Shown: positions 7,530 to 8,421 of the stretch, one piece after another
Position numbering within the stretch: position 1 is the first letter of the stretch
Layout of the letters: each line of letters starts with the position of its first letter
NCBI GenBank assembly: GCA_023257495.1
Contig: JALRCC010000207.1
Span: 1 to 8,421 of the forward strand
DNA: 8,421 nucleotides
Direction of reading: 5' to 3'
From: Rugosibacter sp.
Lineage (GTDB): Bacteria; Pseudomonadota; Gammaproteobacteria; Burkholderiales; Rhodocyclaceae
Notes under the pieces: model-generated
The model's input: the letters and a program-made list of their open reading frames with translations, nothing else
What the model was told of the DNA's origin: nothing
Database searches by the model: none
Position numbers and translations under genes: made by a program

Positions 7530-8421
7530 AGGCCTGCTTGAAACCCTTGCACAGGCTTGGGTGGGTTGGAACACTAAGTTGCTGGCATGTCTTGGGGTTC
7601 AGTGCCATGGTTTTCTTGAGTGGCTGTGTTTCGCTGGACAGTTTGAATAAACTGAACCCCTTTGATAGCAGCCCCAAAAAAGTGAAATTAAAAGAGCTGC
7701 CGGTGCTTGACTCCAAGGCTGATCCACGCCTCCTTTGGCAAGCAAGCATTGGCAATGCGAAGAGTTATAGCCTCGCCCCGGCGGTAGTTGCGGGAAGTGT
7801 TTATGCCGCTGCCGCCGATGGTAGTCTGGCGCGGTTTGATGAGGGTAAACAAGTTTGGCGCGTGGCGACAGGGCAGGCCATATCAGGTGGTGTTGGCACC
7901 GATGGGAAATTGGTGGTGGTCGGTACAGCTAAAGGCGATGTGCTGGCGTTTGATGCGGGTTCAGGAAAGGAATCCTGGAAAGCTCGCGTGAGCTCGGAAG
8001 TATTAGCTCCGCCTTCATTGGCCGATGGCTTGGTGATCGTGCGTTCGGGCGACTCGCGCGTGGTTGGCCTGGAGGCTGCCGACGGCAAGCGTCGCTGGAT
8101 GTATCAGCGAAATGTTCCTGCGCTGTTATTGCGCTCATATGCCAGTGCGCTGAATACGGGAAAATTGACTTATGTTGGATTTCCAGGGGGCAAGCTCGTG
8201 GCGCTGGCTAATACCAATGGTGCTGCTGCATGGGAAGCCACTGTGGCCACACCGAAGGGAGCCACTGAGTTAGAGCGCATCACGGATGTAATGAGCGCTC
8301 CCGTGATGGAAGGTAATGCTGTCTGTGCGGTTGCCTATCAGGGCCGGGTTGCCTGCTTTGACGCCAGTAGTGGCAATAATTTGTGGTCGCGTGAGATGTC
8401 GTCCATTGCTGGCCTGGACAT
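7526..8421 (+). CDS. bamB: outer membrane assembly lipoprotein BamB, 3' end missing
   Basis: BamB is a beta-propeller lipoprotein of the BAM complex; it binds BamA at the periplasmic face of the outer membrane and helps fold and insert beta-barrel proteins. The frame stays open to the right edge, giving 298 residues of an expected 380 or so. A signal peptide ends in the lipobox LSGC with the lipid Cys at residue 34, followed by Val, which suggests outer-membrane sorting. Blade motifs of the PQQ-like propeller are visible: DAGSGKESW (143-151), EAADGKRRW (183-191) and DASSGNNLW (279-287), and VPALLLRSYASAL at about 196-208 is typical of BamB. The start GTG 7526 has a good ribosome binding site. 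ATG 7607 would leave only six residues before the Cys and is too short for a signal. The n-region before the hydrophobic stretch is long for a lipoprotein, so a TTG at 7538 or 7547 stays possible. Confidence 0.94.
   Translation, partial: MKACLKPLHRLGWVGTLSCWHVLGFSAMVFLSGCVSLDSLNKLNPFDSSPKKVKLKELPVLDSKADPRLLWQASIGNAKSYSLAPAVVAGSVYAAAADGSLARFDEGKQVWRVATGQAISGGVGTDGKLVVVGTAKGDVLAFDAGSGKESWKARVSSEVLAPPSLADGLVIVRSGDSRVVGLEAADGKRRWMYQRNVPALLLRSYASALNTGKLTYVGFPGGKLVALANTNGAAAWEATVATPKGATELERITDVMSAPVMEGNAVCAVAYQGRVACFDASSGNNLWSREMSSIAGLD

Overview
The window is a compact block of housekeeping genes, all on the + strand, from what looks like a betaproteobacterium. The case for that group is the gene order ndk, rlmN, pilW, rodZ, ispG, hisS, yfgM, bamB, which I know from Betaproteobacteria. 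The protein forms agree: an about 412-residue IspG and a 447-residue HisRS, both longer than in E. coli, a lipoprotein PilW for type IV pili, and a RodZ with an HTH, membrane and DUF4115 layout. GC content is moderate: by hand count about 45% in sampled tilS lines and 50-60% in sampled ispG and hisS lines. I cannot place it more finely than class level.

Layout: positions 1-894 hold the 3' part of tilS (tRNA-Ile lysidine synthetase), cut by the left edge. A 98-base gap follows, the only intergenic space of any size, with a possible promoter and a clear ribosome binding site for ndk (993-1418). From ndk to the right edge the genes are packed tightly: rlmN starts 6 bases after ndk, then pilW, rodZ and ispG follow through successive 4-base ATGA stop/start overlaps. 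hisS follows after 23 bases that contain a perfect 14-base tandem duplication, yfgM overlaps hisS by 14 bases, and bamB overlaps yfgM by a GTGA. bamB runs off the right edge. No terminator, RNA gene, mobile element, CRISPR array or phage feature was seen.

Function: this looks like one long transcription unit mixing translation quality (RlmN methylating 23S rRNA and tRNA, HisRS charging tRNA-His), nucleotide balance (Ndk), isoprenoid precursor supply (IspG) and cell envelope assembly (PilW for the pilus secretin, RodZ for the elongation machinery, YfgM as a membrane partner of envelope chaperones, BamB for outer-membrane protein insertion). The order hisS-yfgM-bamB is also found in E. coli.

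I found no previously undescribed system here. The points most worth a second look are a TilS that ends without the usual C-terminal domain, the 14-base duplication across the ispG stop codon, the run of stop/start overlaps, and the choice of start codon for bamB.
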